A DNA stretch of 64,000 bases from Methylotenera sp. G11 (lineage in GTDB: Bacteria; Pseudomonadota; Gammaproteobacteria; Burkholderiales; Methylophilaceae): NCBI RefSeq assembly GCF_000799735.1, contig NZ_JUHH01000001.1, positions 1,798,001 through 1,862,000 on the forward strand, read 5' to 3'. The translations under genes were made by a program, and so were the position numbers. The notes beneath the pieces are model-generated. The model saw nothing but the letters and a program-made list of their open reading frames with translations, ran no database searches and had not been told where the DNA came from. Below are positions 9,299 to 18,752 of the stretch, piece after piece. Position 1 is the stretch's first letter; the number at the start of each line of letters is the position of its first letter.

Positions 9299-10195
9299 AT
9301 GACTTGGGTATCACTTAAAATTGAAGCACAGGATAATACCGCTGATCTGATCAGCGATACCCTCATGGAGCTGGGCGCATTGTCTGCAATCATTGAAGAC
9401 GCCAATGCAGAAACCATCGATGAACAGCCTATTTTCGGCGAACCTGGCGATCCGCCGCCAGGCATCTGGCAACAGAACCTGGTCAGCGCCCTGTTTGATG
9501 AAGGCGTAGATATTGATGCCGTGATCGCTGACTTGCAGTCACAGACTAAGTTACCCAACTTCAATTACACCACTGAAATCATTCAGGAACAGGATTGGGT
9601 GCGTGCAACACAATCTCAATTTGACCCGATAAAAATTACCGATACCTTGTGGATCGTGCCAACCTGGCATGATTCCCCCAATCCGGACGCCATCAACATC
9701 ATCCTGGATCCTGGCTTGGCATTCGGCACCGGCAGCCACCCGACCACACATTTGTGCCTGGCTTGGTTAACGCAGACTGTCAAAGCCGGTCAAACCGTGC
9801 TTGATTACGGTTGTGGCTCGGGTATTCTGGCAATTGCAGCTAAAAAACTGGATGCAGGTAAAGTAGTAGGGGTTGATATTGACCCGCAGGCGATTCAATC
9901 CAGCCTATACAATGCTGAACAAAACTATGTAAGCGCTGATTTTTATCCGGCCACTGAATATCAGTCTGCGGAATTCGACATTGTCGTTGCCAATATTCTA
10001 TCCAGTGCATTGAGTGTGTTAGCCCCGGCGCTCGCCAGATCATGCAAAGCTGGAGGAAGAATCGCACTGTCCGGCATTTTGCGTGAACAGGAATCCGCCG
10101 TTTCTGATATTTATGCCGAATGGTTTGATATGGAAACGCCGCAGTATATGGACTCCTGGGTTTTGCTGACTGGCACTAGAAAATGCGCGTCATAA
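9299..10195 (+). CDS. prmA: Ribosomal protein L11 methyltransferase
   Basis: PrmA trimethylates ribosomal protein L11 using S-adenosylmethionine. The 298-residue product has the N-terminal substrate-recognition domain, then LDPGLAFGTGSHPTTHLCL near residue 140. The class I methyltransferase motif VLDYGCGSGILAIAAKK follows, with an acidic VVGVDIDPQA loop and VANILSSAL. It begins 11 bp after accC, the order found in many betaproteobacteria. It overlaps the next gene by 13 bp, so the two are probably translated in series. Confidence 0.96.
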   Translation: MTWVSLKIEAQDNTADLISDTLMELGALSAIIEDANAETIDEQPIFGEPGDPPPGIWQQNLVSALFDEGVDIDAVIADLQSQTKLPNFNYTTEIIQEQDWVRATQSQFDPIKITDTLWIVPTWHDSPNPDAINIILDPGLAFGTGSHPTTHLCLAWLTQTVKAGQTVLDYGCGSGILAIAAKKLDAGKVVGVDIDPQAIQSSLYNAEQNYVSADFYPATEYQSAEFDIVVANILSSALSVLAPALARSCKAGGRIALSGILREQESAVSDIYAEWFDMETPQYMDSWVLLTGTRKCAS

Positions 10196-11022
10196 CCCAT
10201 TGCCCAGCCTGCCAGACTCAATTTTTCGCTACTGAAGAACAGCTCAATCAACATGGCGGCAAGGTTCGCTGCGGGCAGTGCATGCAGGTTTTCGATGCCA
10301 GAGCACAACTCGTTTCCATCAATGAAGGCACCGAGAACATCACCAATGCCGACGGCAACTTCAAAGAGGATACGCCTGCAATTGATAGCGCAGCGCCTGT
10401 ACAGGCGACCCCAGAGCAGGAAGCACCAGATAGCGTGATTGAAATAACCGCTCCGGAAACTGCAGCGGATACGGCTAAGCAGCCCGCGTACTTGGGCGAT
10501 GCCATCAAAAAAAACAGGCTCCGCACCAGCCATGCCACCGGCAGTAAATCCCGTAAATGGCTATGGGCTGCGGCCTCGCTGCTTATGGTTCTGCTTGCAA
10601 CGATACAGAGTGTATATTTTCTGCGTGAAGAAATCGCAATCTATTATCCGCAGGCTAAACCTTTCCTGGTGCAAGCCTGCCAGAAACTATCCTGCACGAT
10701 CAATCTGCCTAAAAAAATTGAATCCATTGCCATTGATGACTCAGATATGCAGGAAGATGCAGATCACCCGGGATTGGTACATTTTGCAAGCACCCTGATC
10801 AATAGCGGCCACCATGTACTGGCTTACCCGAACCTTGAACTGACACTGACAGATGTTGAGGACAAACCCGTGCTGCGCCGGATTTTCAAACCCAATGAGT
10901 ATCTGCCGGCCGGAACCAATATTGCCGAAGGCATTCAGGCCGGTGAAGAATCCAGGATCAAACTGGCGATCTCGACTGGCGACATTGCCGTCGCCGGCTA
11001 TCGCGTATTTGTTACCTACTGA
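10183..11022 (+). CDS. Zinc-ribbon, DUF3426 membrane protein
   Basis: A 279-residue protein of unknown function. It opens with an MJ0042-type zinc ribbon (C7-x2-C10 and C30-x2-C33 in THCPAC and VRCGQC). An acidic, low-complexity linker runs to about residue 120. One membrane helix (126-147) is followed by a periplasmic DUF3426 domain with paired cysteines in ACQKLSCTI. The layout suggests a cytoplasmic metal-binding head joined to an extracytoplasmic domain. Its place after prmA is conserved in related bacteria. No function is assigned. Confidence 0.9.
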   Translation: MRVITHCPACQTQFFATEEQLNQHGGKVRCGQCMQVFDARAQLVSINEGTENITNADGNFKEDTPAIDSAAPVQATPEQEAPDSVIEITAPETAADTAKQPAYLGDAIKKNRLRTSHATGSKSRKWLWAAASLLMVLLATIQSVYFLREEIAIYYPQAKPFLVQACQKLSCTINLPKKIESIAIDDSDMQEDADHPGLVHFASTLINSGHHVLAYPNLELTLTDVEDKPVLRRIFKPNEYLPAGTNIAEGIQAGEESRIKLAISTGDIAVAGYRVFVTY

Positions 11023-11047
11023 ATCCAGGCCGCAGTTACATCCAGTT

Positions 11048-11072
11048 TCTAATGATAATCATGAGTATCATT
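11048..11072. promoter_or_regulatory. Possible Fur-type operator upstream of pqqA
   Basis: Thirteen consecutive bases at 11050-11062 (TAATGATAATCAT) equal the centre of the 19-bp Fur box consensus. The stretch also forms a 7-bp inverted repeat, AATGATA at 11051-11057 with TATCATT at 11066-11072. It lies 92 bp before the pqqA start. The similarity may be chance in an AT-rich gap; no -35/-10 pair was placed with confidence. Confidence 0.3.
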
Positions 11073-11163
11073 TAAGCGGTTTACATAGCGCTATTTTTCC
11101 TGGGCCGGGTATTATTCTTTCCATAAAGTCTGTACTTAACTAAATAACTTCAGGAGATTTATC

Positions 11164-11235
11164 ATGTGGACAAAACCAGCTGCTACTGAAATGCGTTTCG
11201 GTTTCGAAGTAACAATGTACGTTTGCAATCGTTAA
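11164..11235 (+). CDS. pqqA: Coenzyme PQQ precursor peptide PqqA
   Basis: This 23-codon gene encodes the ribosomal precursor of pyrroloquinoline quinone, the cofactor of methanol and other quinoprotein dehydrogenases. The peptide begins MWTKPA and contains the invariant R-x-G-x-E-V-T-M-Y core. The glutamate is at position 15 and the tyrosine at 19; these are the two residues the radical SAM enzyme PqqE links in known systems. It ends in C-N-R, where many homologues have A-N-R. A strong ribosome site (CAGGAG) lies 9 bp upstream and a terminator follows. No pqqBCDE genes are in the window, so the processing genes must lie elsewhere. Confidence 0.93.
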   Translation: MWTKPAATEMRFGFEVTMYVCNR

Positions 11236-11327
11236 TTTTCAACGCAACAGATATACATCGAACTTACTGAATCATAATGATTTAAACCATAACGATAAAA
11301 TCATAAACAATCAGAGTCAGTAAGATT

Positions 11328-11355
11328 AAAAAGGATACCTCGGTATCCTTTTTTT
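11328..11355 (+). terminator. Rho-independent terminator after pqqA
   Basis: A stem of A-rich GGATACC paired with GGTATCC, a 2-base loop and a run of seven T. Because it is flanked by A and T runs it can also end the leftward oxyR transcript from the other side. Confidence 0.85.
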
Positions 11356-11380
11356 ACACCCGGAGCTTTGCTTTACTCAC

Positions 11381-12289
11381 TCAGGCTGCATCAATCATCT
11401 GCAGGCATTCCGATTCAATCTGTCTGATGGAATCAGCCACACAGCTGATCGCAAGTTCACGCGCATAACTTTTGCGCCATGCCAGCGCCACCCTTCTCAC
11501 CGGTACCGGCTCAGAAAACGGAATCACCCTGACCAAGGGATTAACATAACGCTCGCTGGCCGCGCTGCACGGCAGTACGGTAACCCCCAGATTGGAAGCC
11601 ACCATATTCCGTATCGTCTCCAATGAATTTCCCTGCAGCACCTGCCCCTTGCGTGACAGGTCCGGGCAAGCCTGCAGCACCTGATGGCTGTAGCAATGAC
11701 CGCTATTCAGCAGCAGCACATTTTCATCAGCAAGCTCTTCTGCGCTGATAGACGCACGATCTGCCCAGGCATGACCTACGGGTACCATCACCACATAATT
11801 CTCATCGTAGAGCGGCATAGTATTGATTCCAGGCACATCAAACGGCAGCGCAATCACCGCAGCATCAATAACGCCGTTTTTCAACTGTATTTCCAGCTGG
11901 GCTGTCAGGTTTTCTTCGATTTCCAGCGGCATATCCGAAGCACTATGGCGCAGGATAGGAATCAGTTCCGGTAATAAATAAGGCCCCACCGAGTAAATCA
12001 GGCCCAGGCGAAAAACACCGCTTAGCTGGTTATTGCCTTGCTTTGCAATTTCACGGATATGGTTGATTTCTTCCAGCGCCTTGATCGCCTGCTCGATAAT
12101 TTTTGCACCGATCGGCGTCGGGCTGATATCGGTACGGCTGCGTTCAAAAATCATGACGCCCAAATCGTCTTCGAGCTTTTTTATAGCCAGGCTGAGCGCA
12201 GGCTGGCTGACATAGCATTTCTCAGACGCACGCCTGAAATTGCGCTCTTTAGCTACCGCTACTACAAAACGTAATTCGCTTAGAGTCAT
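11381..12289 (-). CDS. oxyR: Hydrogen peroxide-sensing LysR regulator OxyR
   Basis: This LysR-family activator of oxidative-stress genes has an N-terminal winged helix-turn-helix (residues 1-60, with YVSQPALSLAIKKLE) and a LysR substrate-type domain. The peroxide-sensing cysteines are at C199 and C208 (GHCYSHQVLQAC), exactly the E. coli OxyR numbering and spacing. That supports a true redox sensor rather than a generic LysR protein. No typical target (katG, ahpC) lies next to it. It is separated from the TerC gene by a terminator and so likely has its own promoter. Confidence 0.92.
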   Translation of the reverse strand: MTLSELRFVVAVAKERNFRRASEKCYVSQPALSLAIKKLEDDLGVMIFERSRTDISPTPIGAKIIEQAIKALEEINHIREIAKQGNNQLSGVFRLGLIYSVGPYLLPELIPILRHSASDMPLEIEENLTAQLEIQLKNGVIDAAVIALPFDVPGINTMPLYDENYVVMVPVGHAWADRASISAEELADENVLLLNSGHCYSHQVLQACPDLSRKGQVLQGNSLETIRNMVASNLGVTVLPCSAASERYVNPLVRVIPFSEPVPVRRVALAWRKSYARELAISCVADSIRQIESECLQMIDAA

Positions 12290-12328
12290 GATGTATTTTT
12301 GGACATGTTTTTGATAAATTCAGTATAT

Positions 12329-12387
12329 CAACAAAAACCGGATGTTCAATAATTCAAATCATGACCATCTGATATTGAACTCCGGTT
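12329..12387 (-). terminator. Terminator between the TerC-family gene and oxyR
   Basis: A long stem (12336-12351 with 12373-12387, one unpaired base) starts directly after the TerC-family stop codon. On the minus strand it is followed by five T. The loop is about 21 nt, which is large. Confidence 0.65.
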
Positions 12388-12388
12388 A

Positions 12389-13351
12389 TTAAGGCTGCTG
12401 TTTCCGTGTCGCGATCAGGCTTAATAAAATGCTGGTGCCAATTACGGCAACCACCACACCTAATGAAACTGCTACAGGAATCTTGAACCATTCCACAATC
12501 AGCATTTTCGTACCCACAAACACCAGCACTACAGCCAATCCGAATTTAAGCAGATGGAAACGTTCTGCCATGTCGGCCAGCAGGAAATATAGTGCCCGCA
12601 AACCCAGGATCGCAAAGATATTGGATGTAAATACGATAAATGGATCACTGGTAATCGCAAAGATTGCCGGAATACTATCCATTGCAAAAATCACATCAGA
12701 AAACTCGATCAACACCAGCACCAGGAACATAGGCGTAAACCAACGCACGCCTTTCTCCATGATCCAGAATTTATCACCGTGATAATCATGCGTGATGCGC
12801 ATGTGTTTTCTTACCCATTTCAGCAAAGGGTTATTTGACAGGTCAGGCTCATGGTCGGCAAACAAAAACATCTTGATACCAGTCGCCACCAGAAAAGCCC
12901 CGAACACGTATAACACCCAGTGGAACTGGGCTATCAGCCAGGCACCCAGAACAATCATCAACGCACGCAGGATGATCGCACCCAGTACGCCATAGACGAG
13001 TATGCGCTTCTGGTATGCCAAGGGCACTGCAAAGTAACTGAAAATCATCACAAAGACAAAAATATTGTCCATCGCCAGGGTTTTTTCCAGGAGATACCCG
13101 GTCAGATACTCCATGACTTTGGCATCTGCAATCTCGCGACCTGCCGTATGATCCAGCCAGCCCCAAAGCACGGCACCAAACAGCATCGCCATGGCAAACC
13201 AGACCAATGACCAGACAAGCGCTTCTTTCGCGCCCACTTTCTGTGCGCCATTACGGTCCAGCAGGAACATATCTACCGCCAGCATCAACAGTACAAATAC
13301 CCCAAAACCACCCCACATCCACCAGTTACCTATCGATTGCAGCTCGCCCAT
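12389..13351 (-). CDS. TerC family integral membrane protein
   Basis: A 320-residue membrane protein of the TerC/Alx family, implicated in metal-ion (often manganese) export and tellurite resistance. About nine membrane segments are visible, with the conserved intramembrane acids in ETLAMDNIFVFVMIF-type and IEFSDVIFAMDSIPAI segments. The frame extends upstream to 13423, but ATG 13351 (MGELQSIG) is preceded by a GAGAG ribosome site and matches family starts. A yybP-ykoY manganese riboswitch often precedes such genes; none was recognised in the 75 bp before it. Confidence 0.92.
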   Translation of the reverse strand: MGELQSIGNWWMWGGFGVFVLLMLAVDMFLLDRNGAQKVGAKEALVWSLVWFAMAMLFGAVLWGWLDHTAGREIADAKVMEYLTGYLLEKTLAMDNIFVFVMIFSYFAVPLAYQKRILVYGVLGAIILRALMIVLGAWLIAQFHWVLYVFGAFLVATGIKMFLFADHEPDLSNNPLLKWVRKHMRITHDYHGDKFWIMEKGVRWFTPMFLVLVLIEFSDVIFAMDSIPAIFAITSDPFIVFTSNIFAILGLRALYFLLADMAERFHLLKFGLAVVLVFVGTKMLIVEWFKIPVAVSLGVVVAVIGTSILLSLIATRKQQP

Positions 13352-13426
13352 GTATCTCTCGTCAATATTAATAACTACTATTATTTGCAACAGCTCACCT
13401 TGCGGTGATCTGTTGCAGGCCACATC

Positions 13427-14296
13427 TTATTGCTGGCGTAATGCCGCGATACGGTCATCCAGGCTTGGGTGACTTGAAAACAGTTTTGCAAAACCGCCGC
13501 CGCCTGAAATACCGAATGCCGCCATCTGCTTAGGCAACACGGATGGCTCGTGCTGTGCCTGCAGGCGCTCCAGTGCGGCAATCATCTTGCCCCTGCCGGA
13601 TAACTTGGCTGCACCTGCATCCGCGCGGAATTCACGTTGGCGTGAGAACCACATCACGATCATGGAAGCCAGCACCCCCAGTACCAATTCGGCAATGATC
13701 ATCGTTACAAAGAAAGCCGGGCCGGTACCGCGTTCTGTTTTAAAGATCACTTTATCAACCGTATAGCCAATCACGCGCGACAGGAACATCACGAACGTAT
13801 TCACGACACCCTGAATCAAAGTCAGCGTCACCATATCGCCATTCGCAATATGCGACACCTCATGCGCAAGCACCGCCTCAGCCTCATCCTTGGTCATGGC
13901 ATCCAGCAAGCCGGTAGATACCGCAACCAATGAGCTGTTTTTAGTCATTCCCGTAGCAAAGGCATTGACCTCCGGTGAGTTGAACACGGCCACTTCCGGC
14001 ATTTTTATACCCACGGCATCAGCCTGCTGACGCACTGTTTTGATTAACCATATTTCAGTCGGGGTACGTGCTTCTTCAATCACTACCGCACCAGACATAC
14101 GCTTGGCCGACCATTTCGACATGGCCAATGAAATAAAGGCACCGCCAAAACCCATAATGGCGGCAAAAGCCAGCAAGTTACCTAAATCCAGGCCGTTAGC
14201 ATTCAAATATGGTTCTACGCCCAATAAACGCATGGTGAAAGAAAGCACCAGCATAATGGCTACGTTGGTAGCCAAAAAATAAAGAATACGTTTCAT
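13427..14296 (-). CDS. htpX: Membrane zinc metalloprotease HtpX
   Basis: HtpX is an inner-membrane M48 metalloprotease that degrades damaged membrane proteins, partly redundant with FtsH. Two N-terminal membrane helices (7-24 and 38-58) are followed by the zinc motif H145-E-V-S-H149 in [13 protein letters not shown] second hairpin of membrane helices and a downstream zinc-ligand glutamate region ([10 protein letters not shown]) follow. At 289 residues it fits the family. The gene is divergent from nhaR, with 176 bp between the starts. Confidence 0.96.
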   Translation of the reverse strand: MKRILYFLATNVAIMLVLSFTMRLLGVEPYLNANGLDLGNLLAFAAIMGFGGAFISLAMSKWSAKRMSGAVVIEEARTPTEIWLIKTVRQQADAVGIKMPEVAVFNSPEVNAFATGMTKNSSLVAVSTGLLDAMTKDEAEAVLAHEVSHIANGDMVTLTLIQGVVNTFVMFLSRVIGYTVDKVIFKTERGTGPAFFVTMIIAELVLGVLASMIVMWFSRQREFRADAGAAKLSGRGKMIAALERLQAQHEPSVLPKQMAAFGISGGGGFAKLFSSHPSLDDRIAALRQQ

Positions 14297-14472
14297 AATA
14301 TTTTTCCTCTAATGAATTCTTACCGTGTCCAACTTATCGCATCCAGGCATGCAGCCATCACTGCATCAGGATCATCTGATGATAATACCCCGTAATGTAG
14401 TACGTTTTAATATTCATAAAAAGCAGAATGTTTCTGATTGATTATTCGGTTTTTTCGAGCTATTGTTTGGTG

Positions 14473-15390
14473 ATGGTCAATTACAAACAACTGCATTATT
14501 TCTGGGCGGCAGCAAAAGCCGGCAGCATCGTACGCGCGAGCAGGCAGCTGCATATCACACCGCAAACCCTGAGCGGCCAAATCGGTATTCTTGAAGAATC
14601 ACTGGGCGTCGCCTTATTCAGGCGCGTAGGCCGCGGCATAGAACTGACCGAGACCGGCCAGCTGGCACTGAGCTATGCCGATGATATCTTCCAGACCGGC
14701 AATGCCCTAGAAGAAGCATTGCGTACCGGAACAAAAGAACGCTATCGCCTGTTCAAGGTGGGCATTTCGGATTCCGTACCAAAATCTATCGCCTATCGCC
14801 TGCTCGCACCTGCAATGTCGCTAAAAGAACCTATTAAGATCGTTTGCCGTGAAGGGAAGCTGGAACCGCTGCTAGGTGAGCTTGCTATCCATAAGCTGGA
14901 TCTTGTCCTGGCTGATAGGCCTATGCCAAGTGAAATGGATATTAAAGGCAGCAGCAGGTTATTGAATGAATGCGGTATCAGTTTTTTCGCGAGTGAAAAT
15001 CTCGCCCGCCAGCATGGAAAATCATTCCCGAAGAATATCAATAACGCCCCGCTGCTGGTACCCGGTGTAGACAGTACAACCCATAAACGCCTTATGCAAT
15101 GGCTAAGTGCGCAGCGTATCCATCCGCAAATTGTCGGTGAATTTGATGACAGCGCCCTGATGCGGGCATTTGGTCAAGCGGGCATCGGTATTTTTACTGC
15201 ACCCAGTATTATTGAAGAGGAAGTACTACAGCAGCATAACGTAACTAAATTAGGCCAAACGGATGAAGTCATTGAGCGGTTTTATGCGATTTCTGTTGAA
15301 AAACGCGCCAATCACCCCGCAGTAGTCGCAATCAATGCCGCTATATTTCAGAGAAATGCGCCCTTGCAAGCTGATCTTGAGCCAGCCTGA
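14473..15390 (+). CDS. nhaR: LysR-family regulator, NhaR-like
   Basis: A 305-residue LysR regulator whose N-terminus (NYKQLHYFWAAAKAGSIVRA and ITPQTLSGQIGILEE) matches NhaR, the sodium-responsive activator of the nhaA antiporter. The usual LysR effector domain follows. An in-frame start at 14428 exists but would add 15 unrelated residues; the ATG at 14473 puts the DNA-binding domain at the normal distance. No nhaA gene is in the window, so the regulated target is unknown. Confidence 0.85.
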   Translation: MVNYKQLHYFWAAAKAGSIVRASRQLHITPQTLSGQIGILEESLGVALFRRVGRGIELTETGQLALSYADDIFQTGNALEEALRTGTKERYRLFKVGISDSVPKSIAYRLLAPAMSLKEPIKIVCREGKLEPLLGELAIHKLDLVLADRPMPSEMDIKGSSRLLNECGISFFASENLARQHGKSFPKNINNAPLLVPGVDSTTHKRLMQWLSAQRIHPQIVGEFDDSALMRAFGQAGIGIFTAPSIIEEEVLQQHNVTKLGQTDEVIERFYAISVEKRANHPAVVAINAAIFQRNAPLQADLEPA

Positions 15391-15415
15391 GTTTTCACTT
15401 AGGGCATTATCCTGC

Positions 15416-17023
15416 TCAGGATAATGCCTCGATCTTTTTATACAACCATCCACCGAGATAAAAACTGCAGCCAACCACAAGCAGGCTGCCTATTCTTACC
15501 AACGGCGCTGATGAAGATAAATCATAAATTAAAACCTTAGCCGATGAAATTGCAAATATCAGCAGCGATGACTTACCCAGCAACTTGTCCTTGTATTTAA
15601 GCGCTAGCAACAGGCACGCCAGCGCCAGCAAGCCCCAGGTAAGCGAGACTACAACCCGGTTATCAAAAATATGTACTGCCGCCGCAATTGCTGCCAGATG
15701 CCCTCCCACCAATAACAGCGGCCAAAATGCCCTGAGCGTCGCTGATCTGCGTGACCAATAATAGGCTGCGTAAAGTTCACAGGCATATAAAACGGAAAGT
15801 ATATCCGGAGCGATTACCGCCTGGCGGTCGAATCCGGTCACGATACGCAGGTAATTGAGCATAAAAATAATAAACACTGCAAGCCAGATAAAGGCTCCAG
15901 GTGCTGAGATGTTGTTACGCAGTACTCCATAAAAGGCGACTATCAGTACTAATACGAACGCCACCCACGGTTCCCACGCGGATGAAACAGACTCAAGATA
16001 GCCGACATGAAACAATACCAGTGCTACATAAGCCTGCAGCAACATCCTGCCGCCTGCAAGTTCCTGCTTTGACAGACGGCTAGCTGCTGCATAACATATG
16101 AAAATAAATACAGCACTGCCCACAGCAACCCATGGCGCAATTGCCGGGATGTTTTTTTGCAATAAAGAATATTGCAAAAAATAAAAAATCAGCAACGCCG
16201 GCAGATGCGCAAATGCTGCATCCTGCTGCATAGGAGCATTATTCCTCACTGTATAATAAGCCGCAGCCAGGCCGAAAATGATCACTAACACCAATTGAAA
16301 CAAAACAGCACTTATCCATTGCTGTGTATCACTATCCATATGCCAGCTCAGGTCAAAACCTATCATCGCCATATAAAGCGCGAGCAGATAAACTGCTCTG
16401 CTACGCACCCATAATGCAAATATGCTGAATAGAATGCTCCAGCAAGTGTAATAAATTGCCAGGTCAGTAATATCCAGCATTAAGCTGCGCATTAAGAACG
16501 GGACGGAATATGCACCTGTCACAGCAAAAAACGCGTAAAGCGTGCTTTGAAATAAACGGCAAAGCCACAGCGACAGCAGACACACGAAAGTGACCATAGC
16601 CAACGCCGATGACTGGCCTATGAGACCATAATATAAATGTGCTCCATATATCGCGATAAAAAGTATGGTGACACCGCCGGCAGGCAGTAAACTGGCGTAA
16701 CTACGGTCGTTTTGACGCAGCCTTATACCCAGGCCTATCATGAGCAATGCACCGAGAACTGCAACACTCAATTGTCTTTCCGGCGTGAGCCAGCCTGATG
16801 ATAAAGCCAGTTTTATAATATATGAAGCCGCAAGTACCAATGCAGCCGCCCCTCCCCAGCCTAGCAGCTGTGCTGCCAAGGGCGGACCTGCATGTACAGG
16901 TTTGTCTGCTGTCATTGATTTCACTGGCTGCACTTTTGGTAAAGGTGCTGTCACATTACCCTGCTTTTCCAGTGTACTGATACGCGCTTCTAGTGCCGCA
17001 AGACGTTCTTCCATCGTTGGCAT
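15416..17023 (-). CDS. DUF2339 multi-pass membrane protein
   Basis: This 535-residue protein starts with a short coiled coil (MEERLAALEARISTLEKQ), then a Pro/Lys linker. About 14 hydrophobic membrane helices follow from residue ~60 to the C-terminus, typical of the DUF2339 family of unknown function. The ATG at 17023 was preferred over the more upstream frame start because AAGGA lies about 8 bp before it. It converges with nhaR, with 25 bp between the stops. Confidence 0.88.
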   Translation of the reverse strand: MPTMEERLAALEARISTLEKQGNVTAPLPKVQPVKSMTADKPVHAGPPLAAQLLGWGGAAALVLAASYIIKLALSSGWLTPERQLSVAVLGALLMIGLGIRLRQNDRSYASLLPAGGVTILFIAIYGAHLYYGLIGQSSALAMVTFVCLLSLWLCRLFQSTLYAFFAVTGAYSVPFLMRSLMLDITDLAIYYTCWSILFSIFALWVRSRAVYLLALYMAMIGFDLSWHMDSDTQQWISAVLFQLVLVIIFGLAAAYYTVRNNAPMQQDAAFAHLPALLIFYFLQYSLLQKNIPAIAPWVAVGSAVFIFICYAAASRLSKQELAGGRMLLQAYVALVLFHVGYLESVSSAWEPWVAFVLVLIVAFYGVLRNNISAPGAFIWLAVFIIFMLNYLRIVTGFDRQAVIAPDILSVLYACELYAAYYWSRRSATLRAFWPLLLVGGHLAAIAAAVHIFDNRVVVSLTWGLLALACLLLALKYKDKLLGKSSLLIFAISSAKVLIYDLSSSAPLVRIGSLLVVGCSFYLGGWLYKKIEALS

Positions 17024-17123
17024 ATCATTTATTCCTTGCATTAAAAACGGTAATTGACTGTAAACACTCAATCACCCCATATTTAAGCACCTCTGATTTC
17101 GCCAGAATTATAAAATCCTGTAT

Positions 17124-18347
17124 TTATGCACTCGCCACTGCCTGAGGCGGCGCTGCGGCTGGCACACTGATTGCCGCCTGGAGGTTTTGAGACTCTTCTG
17201 GCTCTTCTTCCTCTTTTGGTTCTTCATGCAATGATAATTTATCTGCCAAACCTGATTTTTCCTGGTTCTTGCTCTTGAGTTTGAATCTCAGCCTTAATTC
17301 ATTAATTGAGTCTGCGTTTCTCAGTGCATCTTCCTGCGTAATCCTGCCCGACTCCGCCAAGTCAAACAGAGCCTGGTCAAAAGTCTGCATGCCTAACTCT
17401 GTTGATTTAGCCATAATCTCTTTGATCATATTAGTCTCGCCTTTAAGGATCAGATCCGCAATCAAAGGTGAATTCAACAGTATCTCAATTGCGGCAACAC
17501 GACCACCACCTGCTTTTGATACTAGGCGCTGCGATACGAAAGCCTGTAAATTCAGCGAGAGATCCATATGCAGCTGTGCGTGACGTTCCTCAGGGAAAAA
17601 GTTAATAATGCGATCAAGCGCCTGGTTGGAACTGTTTGCATGCAAGGTTGCCATGCACAAATGGCCGGTTTCGGCAAAAGCCAAAGCAAACTCCATGGTT
17701 TCCTTGTCGCGTATCTCACCTATCAAAATAACATCCGGCGCCTGCCTTAATGTATTTTTCAGCGCATTAAACCAGCCATTGGTATCACGTCCGACTTCAC
17801 GATGGGTAACCAGGCAGTTTTTACTTGGGTGTACATACTCAACAGGATCTTCCACAGTAATAATGTGGCCATAACTATTTTCGTTTCTATGATTGATCAA
17901 TGCTGCCAGGGTCGTTGATTTACCGGAACCGGTGCCGCCTACCAAAATAATAAGACCGCGTTTTGCCATCATGACGTCTTTTAATACCGGAGGTAATCCA
18001 AGGTCGTCAAATTTAGGGATACTTGTGGTAATGGTACGCAGTACCATTCCTATTTTTTCCTGCTGAACAAATACATTCACACGAAAGCGGCCAATTTCCT
18101 TTGGCCAGATAGCAAAATTACACTCTTTTTCTTCAGCAAATTCTTTACGCTGTTTTTCGTTCATTAAAGCATCAGCAAACGCTTTTGTATGCTCTGCACT
18201 TAATTTTTGCTGGGTGACCGGTGTCATTTTCCCATCGATTTTCATGGCTGGCGGGAAATCTGCAGAAATAAATAAATCAGAAGCTTTTTTATCCAACATG
18301 CCTCGTAATAAATTATGCATGTAACTCAGTGCTTGTTCGTTAGTCAT
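17124..18347 (-). CDS. pilU: Type IV pilus retraction ATPase PilU
   Basis: PilU is the accessory hexameric ATPase of pilus retraction and twitching. The Walker A motif GGTGSGKST is at residues 137-145. The Asp-box (TVEDPVEYVHP), Walker B (VILIGEIRDKETM) and His-box (HLCMATLHANSSNQALDR) follow. The C-terminal tail is Glu/Pro/Ala-rich and longer than in PilT, which with the WPKEIGRFRVNVFVQ region favours PilU. Its usual partner pilT is not in the window. The 400-bp region in front of it carries a copy of the dnaA-dnaN intergenic sequence, which may supply its promoter. Confidence 0.88.
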   Translation of the reverse strand: MTNEQALSYMHNLLRGMLDKKASDLFISADFPPAMKIDGKMTPVTQQKLSAEHTKAFADALMNEKQRKEFAEEKECNFAIWPKEIGRFRVNVFVQQEKIGMVLRTITTSIPKFDDLGLPPVLKDVMMAKRGLIILVGGTGSGKSTTLAALINHRNENSYGHIITVEDPVEYVHPSKNCLVTHREVGRDTNGWFNALKNTLRQAPDVILIGEIRDKETMEFALAFAETGHLCMATLHANSSNQALDRIINFFPEERHAQLHMDLSLNLQAFVSQRLVSKAGGGRVAAIEILLNSPLIADLILKGETNMIKEIMAKSTELGMQTFDQALFDLAESGRITQEDALRNADSINELRLRFKLKSKNQEKSGLADKLSLHEEPKEEEEPEESQNLQAAISVPAAAPPQAVASA

Positions 18348-18527
18348 TTTTTTATTTTATTAATTATTATCGATAAATACTGATTTAGTCTTTAGAAAAT
18401 CCCTATGGGGGACTTTTAAATTATTTTATTCGATAATCAATTAACAAAGTAAATTTAAATTTACATTCGTTTAGTTTGGGTGAAGTGAAGAATTTTTAAT
18501 ATTCTTGTATTTAAGTTTTATATTGAA

Positions 18528-18720
18528 TATATAAAATAATAACAATAATAATGAAGTTAATTTCTGTGTATAACTTGTTATTTATATTTAAAATCAGCAG
18601 CTTGATTTAAATATGGTTTTCTTGGTAAAGCCATAATCTGTTGTGGATAGATTGTTGAGTAAAAATCCGGTATTTTAAAAACACAACCTTATCCTAATTC
18701 TATCCACAAGCTATCCTTAA
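18528..18720 (-). repeat. Copy A of a 193-bp direct repeat of the dnaA-dnaN intergenic region
   Basis: This is a base-for-base copy of 22871-23063, with four substitutions and no gaps, in the same orientation and 4,343 bp away. It contains DnaA-box-like sites: TGTGTATAA (18565-18573, a perfect reverse match to TTATNCACA), TGTGGATAG (18642-18650) and CTATCCACA (18700-18708). The whole gene-free stretch 18348-18752 is very AT-rich. Apart from this repeat nothing recognisable was seen; a pilU promoter is expected here. Confidence 0.95.
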
Positions 18721-18752
18721 CCTTTATATGAAAAATCATCTATAAATAGAGT

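Noticed and set aside
13352-13426. Possible yybP-ykoY manganese riboswitch ahead of the TerC-family gene
   Set aside because: The gap is only 75 bp and the conserved riboswitch loops were not seen.
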